DNA of 42,488 nt, taken from the NCBI GenBank assembly GCA_018716505.1, contig DVJW01000139.1, positions 1 through 42,488 on the forward strand, read 5' to 3'. A program made the translations under genes and the position numbers. The DNA comes from Candidatus Faecaligallichristensenella faecipullorum (lineage in GTDB: Bacteria; Bacillota; Clostridia; Christensenellales; Aristaeellaceae). The notes beneath the pieces were generated by a model. It searched no databases. It was not told the DNA's origin and saw nothing but the letters and a program-made list of their open reading frames with translations. Positions 18,898 to 27,125 of this stretch are shown here, in pieces (positions within the stretch are counted from its first letter, which is position 1; every line of letters starts with the position of its first letter).

Positions 18898-19120
18898 AGC
18901 GTGTCGAAAAAGTCGACACGCTGTCAGGAAAATGAATACTTCATTTTCCTGAGTTGCATCATTTTCTTGCTGCCTTCGGCAGCGGCCAGAAAATGATAAA
19001 GGAAGCGGCCACCTGGGCCGCTCCTCGCGGCGTACACGCCGCCGCTGCGGATTGAATATGAAGGGGCCCCAGCCCCTTCATGCATCCCCAAGGAAATAAT
19101 TAAGGTTTTTTGACAGCCTG
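18898..19120 (+). mobile_element. ~223-bp stem-loop-array element, copy A
   Basis: Shares ordered hairpins with copies B (26735), C (37943, minus) and D (42252); flanked by 26-bp perfect direct repeats. Confidence 0.8.
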
Positions 19121-19146
19121 AGGGTCCGGGCGCAATTCCCGGACCC
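19121..19146 (+). terminator. Terminator hairpin, copy 2 (right flank of element A)
   Basis: Same 26 bp as 18872-18897, here followed by the T-tract TGATTTTT. Confidence 0.78.
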
Positions 19147-19154
19147 TGATTTTT

Positions 19155-20372
19155 CTATGGAACGGCGTTCATCCGCATATATTCCGCATAGGGCAAGGCG
19201 GCCGAGGTGGCGTATACGCATCCGCTGTAGCGGGACATATCCCGATTGATGAATTCAAAGGGCGCGCCCAATTCCCGATGGCGCCAGGTGTGCCGGATAA
19301 ACTCCTCCATCAGCGCCTGGGCCAGATCCGGAGCCTGGGGCTTTAAAGCCGCGTAGTACCATCCGGTGGGGGTGGACCAATAGTCCTCGTTTTGATAGCC
19401 GCCGCCCGGGCCCTTGCTCTGCCAATAGGGCGGATCGCAGCTGAGCGGCAGTTGGCGCACATAGCCGTGTTCCACCGCGGTGCGGCGGATATAGGCGGTT
19501 TCCAGCGCCTTGCGGGTGCGTTCCAGCGCCTGGGTTCGCCCGTCCAACACCCCGATGGAAACCGCGTAGGCCGTGCTCCATACGTCCCACTGGCGGCAGA
19601 TTCGGCTGGCCGAATAGAACCACCCGCTTTCCGGGTCATATAAATTGGATAGAATGGATTCGTCGATGCGTTGGGCCCGGGCCGTTCCGTCCCCCATCAG
19701 CCCCATTTCCTGCAAAGCCAGGGCGGCCTGCCGCCTGAGCAGCGAGGGCATCAGCATCAGGCCCGACTTATGGATGGAATCACAGAAGCCCCAATCCACC
19801 ACATACCGGCGGTCGTCCCCGGTGCAAAGGCCGGTTTTGGGATCAATGCAGTAGCCTTCCCAGGCGCGCGTCAGCCGCTCGCCCAGCGCCATGCCCGCAT
19901 AGTCCCGCCGTAAAACCGCCCTGTCGCCGGTTTGGCGCACATATTGGGCAGCCATCAGGATAAACCAATAGTTGTCGTCCAGCGGGGGATAGAAGCCAAA
20001 GGCGCCCTGTCCCTGGTCGTCCCCGTCCGAATAAGTGCCCGGAAAGAACACCGGGCGCCCGTTGTAGTTGATATGGTCGGCCACCGCAAAGGGCGGAACC
20101 CGCAGGGCATGCTGAAGCGCCCGGGGCTCAGGCCCGTTTTGGCCGCACAGGGCGATGTATTCGATATAGTGCAGCAGGTCGTCGTCGGCCATGAGTCCGC
20201 TCAGCGAACTCATGGCGCAGTCGCGCACCCAAAAGCTGGGGTATTTGTCATCCCCGGCGGGCAGAAACACCGGAAGCCGCCGCTCTGCGCCATAATAGCG
20301 GCAGTCCTTTTCAAAGCGGCAGGCGGCCAGGGTGCTTTGGGCGATTTCAAGAAGATGTGAAGCGCATTCCAT
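19155..20372 (-). CDS. Six-hairpin (alpha/alpha)6 glycosidase-like protein
   Basis: FWVRDCAMSSLSGL, YPPLDDNYWFILMAAQYVRQTGD, NEDYWSTPTGWYYAAL repeat-helix glycosidase patterns. Confidence 0.65.
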   Translation of the reverse strand: MECASHLLEIAQSTLAACRFEKDCRYYGAERRLPVFLPAGDDKYPSFWVRDCAMSSLSGLMADDDLLHYIEYIALCGQNGPEPRALQHALRVPPFAVADHINYNGRPVFFPGTYSDGDDQGQGAFGFYPPLDDNYWFILMAAQYVRQTGDRAVLRRDYAGMALGERLTRAWEGYCIDPKTGLCTGDDRRYVVDWGFCDSIHKSGLMLMPSLLRRQAALALQEMGLMGDGTARAQRIDESILSNLYDPESGWFYSASRICRQWDVWSTAYAVSIGVLDGRTQALERTRKALETAYIRRTAVEHGYVRQLPLSCDPPYWQSKGPGGGYQNEDYWSTPTGWYYAALKPQAPDLAQALMEEFIRHTWRHRELGAPFEFINRDMSRYSGCVYATSAALPYAEYMRMNAVP

Positions 20373-20452
20373 GGATTGATCCCTCCGCCAGGCGTGTTTG
20401 GTGTTGACTCCATTATAACCCCTGGGCGCGCCCGGTGGAAGGGGGATTCGCG

Positions 20453-21244
20453 CTATTCGGCGCTTAGCAGCATTTCATAGGTAAACCGCGTCATGGATTT
20501 TTTCAGCAGGATCCAGGCCAGCAGCGCGCAAAGCGCGCCCAGTCCCAGCAGGATCCAGGCGTTTAACAGCATCGCGCCGGTAAACTGCCCGGCCATCAAC
20601 AGCACGACCGGAATGATGAGAAACACCGCGCTCTGCTGGGATTCCTCCACGCTCTGCGCCTTGGCCGAACCCCGGACGATCAAGGTCACCGCGATCAGCG
20701 AGATGGCCGGAGAAACCAAAAGCAGAATCACCAGCCAGTTGACATCCGGGCGCAGAAGGCGCCCCATGAGCAGGAAGGTTTCCAATTCCAGCACCAAAAC
20801 CATGGCGCAGAAGGAAATCAGCGAGACCATCATGCTCAGCAAAAAGGAGGCCATGACCTTGGCGCGAAAGATTTGCTTTACCGACAGGGGACAGTACAAA
20901 AGCGTCTCCAGGGTGTGCTTTTCCTTTTCGCCCACAAAGGCGCTGGCCGCCATGATGGAGGCCGTCATGATGGGGATAATCAAAAAGAACGACGGAAGGA
21001 TATAGTTAAAGATCAGCCCCACCGCCGAAAGCTCCAAACTGGCGGTCTGTGCCGCCGGGGGCAAGAGGGCCAGGAGCTTTTGAAAGTCCGGGTCGTCCGG
21101 TGTGAAATGGATGGCCAACACAAAGATGGACGGCATGATGATGGTGAGCGCCAGCGGAACCACCAGCAGGGCGGTGAGCAGCCGCTTGTTGGATGTGACC
21201 CCGCGAAAATCTTTTTGGATAATGGCCAGCATTGCGGTTTTCAT
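20453..21244 (-). CDS. ABC-2 type transporter permease
   Basis: MTASIMAASAFVGEKEKHTLETLLYCPLSVKQIFRAKVMAS is the typical ABC-2 permease core. Confidence 0.9.
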   Translation of the reverse strand: MKTAMLAIIQKDFRGVTSNKRLLTALLVVPLALTIIMPSIFVLAIHFTPDDPDFQKLLALLPPAAQTASLELSAVGLIFNYILPSFFLIIPIMTASIMAASAFVGEKEKHTLETLLYCPLSVKQIFRAKVMASFLLSMMVSLISFCAMVLVLELETFLLMGRLLRPDVNWLVILLLVSPAISLIAVTLIVRGSAKAQSVEESQQSAVFLIIPVVLLMAGQFTGAMLLNAWILLGLGALCALLAWILLKKSMTRFTYEMLLSAE

Positions 21245-22155
21245 GGGTTGGTCTCCTTTCCCCTGGCGGTGAGCGCAAAGTAAATGTCCTCCAGGCTGGG
21301 ATATTGGGCCGAAACGGCGTAAATCTGCCCGCCGCCTTCCACGATGCGGCGGACCAGGGCGGGAATTTCTTCTTCGGATTGGATGCCCATTTCGTATTGG
21401 TCTGCGTGGCCCTTTCGCAGCGGAAGCCCGATGGGCAAGCGGGCGGCCCGGATCTGGAGCGTCAGGCCGGAAAAGGCCCGCTTCCGCAGCTGCTCCAGGG
21501 TTCCGGCGGCCAGCAGCCGCCCCTCCTCGATCAGGCCGTACCGGGTGCAGATCTCCTGGGCGTATCTGAGCTGATGGGTGCAGAGGAAAACGGTGATCCC
21601 CTCATTTTGGGCCAATTCCCGAATCATCCGGTTGACCCTTTGGGCGCTTTCTGGGTCCAGGCCCGAGGTGGGCTCATCCAGAAAGAGCACCTGGGGCCGG
21701 TGAATCAGCGCCCGGGCCAGGGACAGCCTTTGGCGCATGCCGGTGGAATAGGCGGCCAGCTTTCGATCCCGGGCCTCCATAAGATCCAGCCGGCCCAGCA
21801 GGGACTCCGCCTGCGCCTTCGCCTGATCCTTGGGCATGCCAAAGACCGAGGCATAAAAAATCAGGTTTTGCATGCCGGTCATGTGGTCGTACATCTGGGC
21901 ATGCTCGGTGACCACCCCGGACAGGGCGTGAATTTTTTCGGGTTGTTTGGCCGGATCCAAACCCAGCACCCGGATTTTTCCCTGGGAAGGGGCGAGCATT
22001 CCGTTTAACAGCTTGACCGTTGTGGTTTTTCCGGCCCCGTTGGGCCCCAAAAAACCGAACACTTCGCCCTGCTCCAAAGAGAGGGAAATCTGCCGGAGCG
22101 CCTGTTTCCCGCCGGGATAGGTCTTGGAAAGGTCCTGTAAAACCACGGTGTCCAT
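21241..22155 (-). CDS. ABC transporter ATP-binding protein
   Basis: Walker A FLGPNGAGKTTTVKLLNG, signature YSTGMRQRLSLARAL, Walker B VLFLDEPTSGLDPES. Confidence 0.97.
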   Translation of the reverse strand: MDTVVLQDLSKTYPGGKQALRQISLSLEQGEVFGFLGPNGAGKTTTVKLLNGMLAPSQGKIRVLGLDPAKQPEKIHALSGVVTEHAQMYDHMTGMQNLIFYASVFGMPKDQAKAQAESLLGRLDLMEARDRKLAAYSTGMRQRLSLARALIHRPQVLFLDEPTSGLDPESAQRVNRMIRELAQNEGITVFLCTHQLRYAQEICTRYGLIEEGRLLAAGTLEQLRKRAFSGLTLQIRAARLPIGLPLRKGHADQYEMGIQSEEEIPALVRRIVEGGGQIYAVSAQYPSLEDIYFALTARGKETNP

Positions 22156-23280
22156 TTATGTGTCCTCCTCGTTGTGCCGTAAACGTGCCACCATGCCCTG
22201 AAAGCGCGGGTCTTCCCGCAAGGCCGAAAAGGCCGGATTTTCTGAAAGCGCCTGGGTCATGCTGCGGCGGATGACGGATTCCTCCCTGGGCGGATGATCG
22301 CCCAGGGGCAGGGCCCGCTCAATCCATCCCTCCAGCAGGGTAAAAAAGCCGTCCCCATGCAGCCGAAGCGGATAGATATCGCCGGTGGCCAGGCGGGTGT
22401 ACCGCTCCAGAATCTCCAGGGCCCTCTCCGGTTCTCCCCGGGCGGCCCATGCCTGCGCCAAATCGATATAGCAGGTCAGCAGGATGCCGGGATGCAGGGT
22501 TTCCAGGTGAAAGGCGTCCGACAGGGCCTGCAGGCGCGCGCGGGCCCCGTCAAACCCGGCGGGGTCGTCCTGGGTCAGGCCGATATAGGAAGACAAAAGG
22601 CCGCAAAGGGAGAGCATTTCCCGGTAAATGCCCACCTGCAAAATCCGCTTGGCCTCCGAAGTGTTGCCCATCCTTTTATGGGCCGAGGACAGCAGCGTCT
22701 CGGCGGGGCCGATCCCCATCCGGTCTTCATCCAACAGGTCGAACACCTCCGCCGGGCGGTTGAGGGCCAACAGGCAGTAGGCCGCCATCTGCTGGGCCTC
22801 TTTGGCCAGGCTGGGGTCGCCGGTGCCCTCTTTTACCCGGAGGAAGAGCGCCTGCGCCTCCTCAAGCACCTGTTCGGACGCCGGGACGGTTCCGGCCATC
22901 GTGCAATGGTTGACCAGCAAAGCGCCAACCTGAAACAGCAGCGGATAGCAGGAATAGTATTTCCTGGCCGTTTCCCGGCAATGCTTGAGCGGGACATCAA
23001 AGGGAAGGGTGGAGAATTCCCCGGCGGTTCGCTCATACCACTGGCGGATCTCCGCCTTTTCCATCTGCGGCTCATAGCCCATGAGCGCATCGATGCTGAT
23101 GTCGAAAAAAGAGGCCAGTTTGGGCAGCATGAAGATATCCGGATAGCTGGCCCCGGTCTCCCACTTGGAAACCGCGGCTTTGGAAACGCCCAAATGTTCC
23201 GCCAATTGATCCTGGGTCATTCCGCGCCGGCGGCGGTTTTCCGTCAGCACCCGGCCCAGGTTGATTTCCTTCATGGCCAT
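22156..23280 (-). CDS. XRE-family HTH transcriptional regulator with helical C-terminal region
   Basis: RRRRGMTQDQLAEHLGVSKAAVSKWETGASYPDIFMLPKLASFFDISIDALMGY. Confidence 0.94.
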   Translation of the reverse strand: MAMKEINLGRVLTENRRRRGMTQDQLAEHLGVSKAAVSKWETGASYPDIFMLPKLASFFDISIDALMGYEPQMEKAEIRQWYERTAGEFSTLPFDVPLKHCRETARKYYSCYPLLFQVGALLVNHCTMAGTVPASEQVLEEAQALFLRVKEGTGDPSLAKEAQQMAAYCLLALNRPAEVFDLLDEDRMGIGPAETLLSSAHKRMGNTSEAKRILQVGIYREMLSLCGLLSSYIGLTQDDPAGFDGARARLQALSDAFHLETLHPGILLTCYIDLAQAWAARGEPERALEILERYTRLATGDIYPLRLHGDGFFTLLEGWIERALPLGDHPPREESVIRRSMTQALSENPAFSALREDPRFQGMVARLRHNEEDT

Positions 23281-23408
23281 CGCCTCGCTTTCCTCCTATG
23301 ATTGTATGGCGTTTTGGGGCAAAATACAATGGAGCCGCGCTCAACTCCCGTTGAAAAAATCAACGGACAGGAAACTTGAGCGGTTGAAATCCGAGATGGA
23401 CACAAGAA

Positions 23409-23447
23409 AACCCGCGGGCCTCGGTTTTTTATCGAAGCACGCGGGTT
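23409..23447 (-). terminator. Terminator-like stem-loop downstream of the M24 peptidase
   Basis: On the minus strand AACCCGCG...CGCGGGTT followed by TTCTT. Confidence 0.65.
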
Positions 23448-23462
23448 GCGATAGATGTTTCG

Positions 23463-24677
23463 TTATTCCCCAATGATCCAAATTTCCTCCTGCGGACGGC
23501 CCAGGATGCGGCCGCGCTGGGGTCCGACGCAGACCACATCCTCGCGGCAGACGCGCCCCCTGGAGGTCAGAATGGCCGGTTCAAGGGTAAAGGTCATGTT
23601 TTCCAACAGGGTGGTATTTTGCCCGTCGTTGGCGGAGTGCATACCGGCGCCAATGCCGCCGTTGTGGGCAAATATGCCGATTTCGTGACCATAGCTCCGG
23701 ATTTGTTCCGAATAGCCGCATTCCGCCATGGTGTCAATGCCGATCTGCCCCAGGGCATTGGAATCGGCGCCCACCTTCATGGCTTCCGCCACCCGGGTGT
23801 TGATGAGCTTCAGGGTTTCGAAGGCGTGCTGAACCTCCTCGGGCACGCCGGATTCCCCGCCGGCGGCATAAAAGGTGCGCTGATTATCCGAGGCAAATCC
23901 CCTTGTGCGCACCCCGAAGTCGACATTCACCACATCGCCGGGTTGGATATACACATCCGAAGGCGGCATCTTGCAGTTATAGCTGGAGCGCGGGCCGACG
24001 GAAACGTAGGGATTGTAGCGGCTGTCCCACGAAAATCCCAGTCCCGCCTCCAGGACCAGGCGCTGGAAGAGAAGCTGAACTTCTTTTCCGGACATGCCGG
24101 TTTTGAGCTGCGGACGCGCCCGGTCGTATATATCCATGGCACAATTCACGGCATGTTCAATGGCCGCGACCTCTTCCGCGCATTTGTGCGCACGAACCTC
24201 GCGCATGATGTCATACGACGAGACGATGGAGCCCGTAAACCCAATCCGCTTCATGATATCGGAGAGGAGCAGGTAATCCGAATGGGAAAGACCGTCCGAG
24301 GTGGCGTCCAGCGGCGAGGTGTTGAGGGCGATCGTTCCGTTTGCCGGCGTGCATCCGGCCAGGATATCCTGAAGTTTGCGCTCAAATTCGGCGCGCCCCC
24401 GGTATATCGCCACCTCAGTGTAGACGCCCGCGGCCTCCAATTCCTCCGCTTCCACCGGGGCGCAGAGGATGATGCGCTTGCCCCCGGCCGTGAGCACCAG
24501 GGCAGTGCGCGTGAATACCAGGCAGGGCGTAAGAAAGATGAGCGACGGTTCGCCCAAGAGATGGGTTTCCCGCCCCGTGGAGATCCAAACGTCAATGTTT
24601 GACTTCCGCATTGCGCCGCAGGCGCGGATAAGCCGTTTTTCAAGGATGATTTTGTAATCGTCAGCCTGATGGGTCAT
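23463..24677 (-). CDS. M24-family metallopeptidase (Xaa-Pro peptidase-like)
   Basis: VNVDFGVRTRGFASDNQRTFYA, RSYGHEIGIFAHNGG, MTFTLEPAI. Confidence 0.9.
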   Translation of the reverse strand: MTHQADDYKIILEKRLIRACGAMRKSNIDVWISTGRETHLLGEPSLIFLTPCLVFTRTALVLTAGGKRIILCAPVEAEELEAAGVYTEVAIYRGRAEFERKLQDILAGCTPANGTIALNTSPLDATSDGLSHSDYLLLSDIMKRIGFTGSIVSSYDIMREVRAHKCAEEVAAIEHAVNCAMDIYDRARPQLKTGMSGKEVQLLFQRLVLEAGLGFSWDSRYNPYVSVGPRSSYNCKMPPSDVYIQPGDVVNVDFGVRTRGFASDNQRTFYAAGGESGVPEEVQHAFETLKLINTRVAEAMKVGADSNALGQIGIDTMAECGYSEQIRSYGHEIGIFAHNGGIGAGMHSANDGQNTTLLENMTFTLEPAILTSRGRVCREDVVCVGPQRGRILGRPQEEIWIIGE

Positions 24678-24917
24678 GCTGTTTTCCCTCTGCTTTCAGA
24701 GTTTTTGCGCGAGCCAACGAACGGGATGATTCCAAAGGTTGCTTTTGTATACTAAAAGCTAACGATATTATAATGCGCGCGCAACAATGCGTCAATATGA
24801 AGAATGGCGATAGGGAATTGGGATTTTCTTGCCGGTCTCCGAAATCAAAAAATGCGCCGCCGTCTCCGCGCGGGGCGATTTCGTAAGAAACCTTTGGATT
24901 TCAGGAGAATAAAAGAA

Positions 24918-24948
24918 ATCCACCGGCTTTATATCAAAACCGGTGGAT
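24918..24948 (-). terminator. Terminator of the tRNA pair
   Basis: Minus strand ATCCACCGG...CCGGTGGAT followed by TTCTTTT. Confidence 0.75.
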
Positions 24949-24952
24949 GATC

Positions 24953-25027
24953 TGGTACCTCCAAGGGGACTCGAACCCCTGTTTTCGCCGTGAGAGGGCG
25001 ACGTCTTGACCGCTTGACCATGGAGGC
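24953..25027 (-). tRNA. tRNA-Glu(CTC), CCA encoded
   Basis: GCCTCCATGGTCAAGCGGTCAAGACGTCGCCCTCTCACGGCGAAAACAGGGGTTCGAGTCCCCTTGGAGGTACCA; anticodon loop CCTCTCA. Confidence 0.93.
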
Positions 25028-25032
25028 TTATA

Positions 25033-25106
25033 TGGCAGCGGAACTAGGATTCGAACCTAGACAATACGAGTCAGAGTCGTAGGTGCTGCCGTTACACCAT
25101 TCCGCT
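25033..25106 (-). tRNA. tRNA-Gln(CTG), CCA encoded
   Basis: AGCGGAATGGTGTAACGGCAGCACCTACGACTCTGACTCGTATTGTCTAGGTTCGAATCCTAGTTCCGCTGCCA. Confidence 0.93.
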
Positions 25107-25299
25107 ACACAGCGTCGTTTGTGGGCTTGCCTTTCGGCGCCGCTCAACCGACGAATGATATTATATCGAAAAGCACAGAACTTGTCAAGGCTTTTTTCAA
25201 AAAAAGGGAAACTTTTTTGAACGCGCCTGCAGGGTGGCTTGTGAAACCCGATTGGCGTCCATTTATTTTTTAAAATATGAGAAAATCGCGCCAAATCCC

Positions 25300-25328
25300 T
25301 TGAAAAATTGCTGGGACGGCGGTAATAT
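25300..25328 (+). promoter_or_regulatory. Candidate sigma-A promoter of the HPr-like gene
   Basis: TTGAAA, 17-nt spacer, TAATAT. Confidence 0.5.
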
Positions 25329-25374
25329 TATCATATAGCGCCCATGCTGCGTATGAAAGAGAGGGATTTTGTTT

Positions 25375-25605
25375 ATGAGAGCTGTAAACATTAAGCTGAG
25401 TTTGGCAGAGAATGTTAAGACCTTCGTGAACATCGTGAACCGTCATCCTTATGACATTGATCTGCGCGCTGGCCGGCATGTGGTGGATGCCAAGTCCATT
25501 TTGGGCATCTTCAGCCTGGATCTGTCCAAGCCGATTACCTTGGAAGTATATGATGATAACTGCGACGACCTGATGGAGGAGATCAAGTCCTTCATCATCG
25601 GCTGA
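25375..25605 (+). CDS. HPr-like phosphocarrier-fold protein without the HPr active-site His
   Basis: RHVVDAKSILGIFSLDLSKPITLEVY aligns with the HPr Ser46 region; the GIHARPA region is replaced by AENVKTF. Confidence 0.8.
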   Translation: MRAVNIKLSLAENVKTFVNIVNRHPYDIDLRAGRHVVDAKSILGIFSLDLSKPITLEVYDDNCDDLMEEIKSFIIG

Positions 25606-25626
25606 TTGGCGGATATTTGAGTAAAG

Positions 25627-25660
25627 CCGGACGTCCTGTTTGGGGGCGTCCGGTTTTTCT
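25627..25660 (+). terminator. Terminator of the HPr-like gene
   Basis: CCGGACG...CGTCCGGTTTTTCT. Confidence 0.85.
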
Positions 25661-25756
25661 TTTTGGAATCATGGAACTATTTTCCACGCGGACCGTCTTA
25701 ATGGCATAAGCGGCGCTTTAGCTTGGTAGCGCGCCGCAATAAAGGAGGATGGAGCG

Positions 25757-26722
25757 ATGAAAAGAGTACTGAGCGCATTGGTTGCGGCGATTTTGAGCGT
25801 GTTTTGGGCATCCGCCGCTTGGGCGGACAGCGCGTCAACCCCCATTTCCGACGATTCCGCGGCGCGCAGGGACAATATCGCCCTGGCCGCGGCCTCCATA
25901 AACGGATTGGTGCTGGAGGACGGGGATAGTTTTTCCTTTAACGATATTGTGGGGGGCCGAACCCGGGAAAACGGCTTTAAGACCGCGCTCAACGGCCGGG
26001 GCGTTCGGGTTGTGGGCGGCGGAGTGGCTCAGGTGGCCACCACCTTGTACCTGGCGGTGCGCGATATGGAGGGCGTGGAAATTGACGAGCGCCATACCTA
26101 CGGCGGCCGCTTCAGCGGCGGATATGTGGATTCGGGGAATTTGTCGGTGGCGGTGGACGACGGGGAGGGACTGGATTTCCGCTTTACCAACCAAACCGGC
26201 GGGCGCATGACCCTGTATGTAAGCGTTTCGGATGAAAACGTGGCCTGCTGGGTGGAGGAGAGCCGGAGCATGCTGTCCAGCGCCTATACCTATGTCTTTG
26301 ACGGTTCCGACGCCATGCTCAACAATTTGAGCCTGTGCGCCCAAAGCATCAACGCCACGGTGATTCCGGCCGGGGGGACCCTGTCCTTTAACGAGCTGGT
26401 GGGCGCGCGCACCGAGGATCGCGGCTATGAGGTCGCGCCCAATGGCCGCGGGGTCAACGTGGTGGGCGGCGGGGTGGCTCAGGTGGCCTCCACCTTGTAT
26501 CTGGCCGCGCTGGAGGCCGGCGGGTTGGAAGTGACCGAGCTGCACACCTATGGCGGCCGATACACCGGCGATTATGTGGACAGCGGCGATCAGGCGGTGC
26601 TGGTGGATTACAACTCGGATCTGGATTTTAAAATTCAAAACAACACCGGGGAAGACGTGGTGGTCTATGTGGGCCTGAGCGAGGATGCCGGGCGCGTGAA
26701 CTGCGAATTCTGGGTGGGTTGA
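25757..26722 (+). CDS. Secreted protein with two tandem VanW-like domains
   Basis: Two copies of [I/A]N-G/P-x-V/L...FSFND/NELVGxRT...GRGVxVVGGGVAQVA[T/S]TLYLA...HTYGGR; N-terminal signal peptide. Confidence 0.85.
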   Translation: MKRVLSALVAAILSVFWASAAWADSASTPISDDSAARRDNIALAAASINGLVLEDGDSFSFNDIVGGRTRENGFKTALNGRGVRVVGGGVAQVATTLYLAVRDMEGVEIDERHTYGGRFSGGYVDSGNLSVAVDDGEGLDFRFTNQTGGRMTLYVSVSDENVACWVEESRSMLSSAYTYVFDGSDAMLNNLSLCAQSINATVIPAGGTLSFNELVGARTEDRGYEVAPNGRGVNVVGGGVAQVASTLYLAALEAGGLEVTELHTYGGRYTGDYVDSGDQAVLVDYNSDLDFKIQNNTGEDVVVYVGLSEDAGRVNCEFWVG

Positions 26723-26734
26723 ACGACTAGATTC

Positions 26735-26957
26735 AGCGTGTCGAAAAAGTCGACACGCTGTCAGAAAAATGAATGTTTCATTTTCCTGAGTTGCATCATT
26801 TTCCTGTCACCTTCGGTGACGGCCGGAAAATGATAGAGGAAGCGGCCACCTGGGCCGCTCCTCGCGGCGTACATGCCGCCGCTGCGGATTGAATATGAAG
26901 GGGCCGCGGCCCCTTCATGCATCCCCAGAGTACCAAACTGGGTTTTTTGACAGTCCG
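26735..26957 (+). mobile_element. ~223-bp stem-loop-array element, copy B
   Basis: Same ordered hairpins and length as copy A; ends AGCGTGTCGAAAAAG...GGTTTTTTGACAGTCCG. Confidence 0.78.
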
Positions 26958-26986
26958 AGCGATTAGATGATAAAGAGGTTTCTCAT

Positions 26987-27021
26987 ATGCGCCGGGCGCG
27001 ACGGTCCGGCGCATTTTTTAT
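26987..27021 (+). terminator. Terminator downstream of the VanW-like gene/element B
   Basis: ATGCGCCGG...CCGGCGCATTTTTTAT. Confidence 0.8.
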
Positions 27022-27040
27022 CCCCATTCCGCCGGATCCA

Positions 27041-27069
27041 TTGACAGGAGCCGGAGCCGGGCGTATAAT
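27041..27069 (+). promoter_or_regulatory. Consensus sigma-A promoter
   Basis: TTGACA, 17-nt spacer, TATAAT; upstream of the HAD-DHS-like-PfkB operon. Confidence 0.85.
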
Positions 27070-27125
27070 GCCATCAAATTCATGGATGGGCACGGCGCCC
27101 AAAGGTTCTAAAAAGCGCAAAGAGG

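Noticed and set aside
18872-19146. Group IIC intron-like insertion after a terminator
   Set aside because: The elements are only ~223 bp, lack recognisable intron domain V or an RT ORF, and duplicate the terminator, which intron homing does not do.
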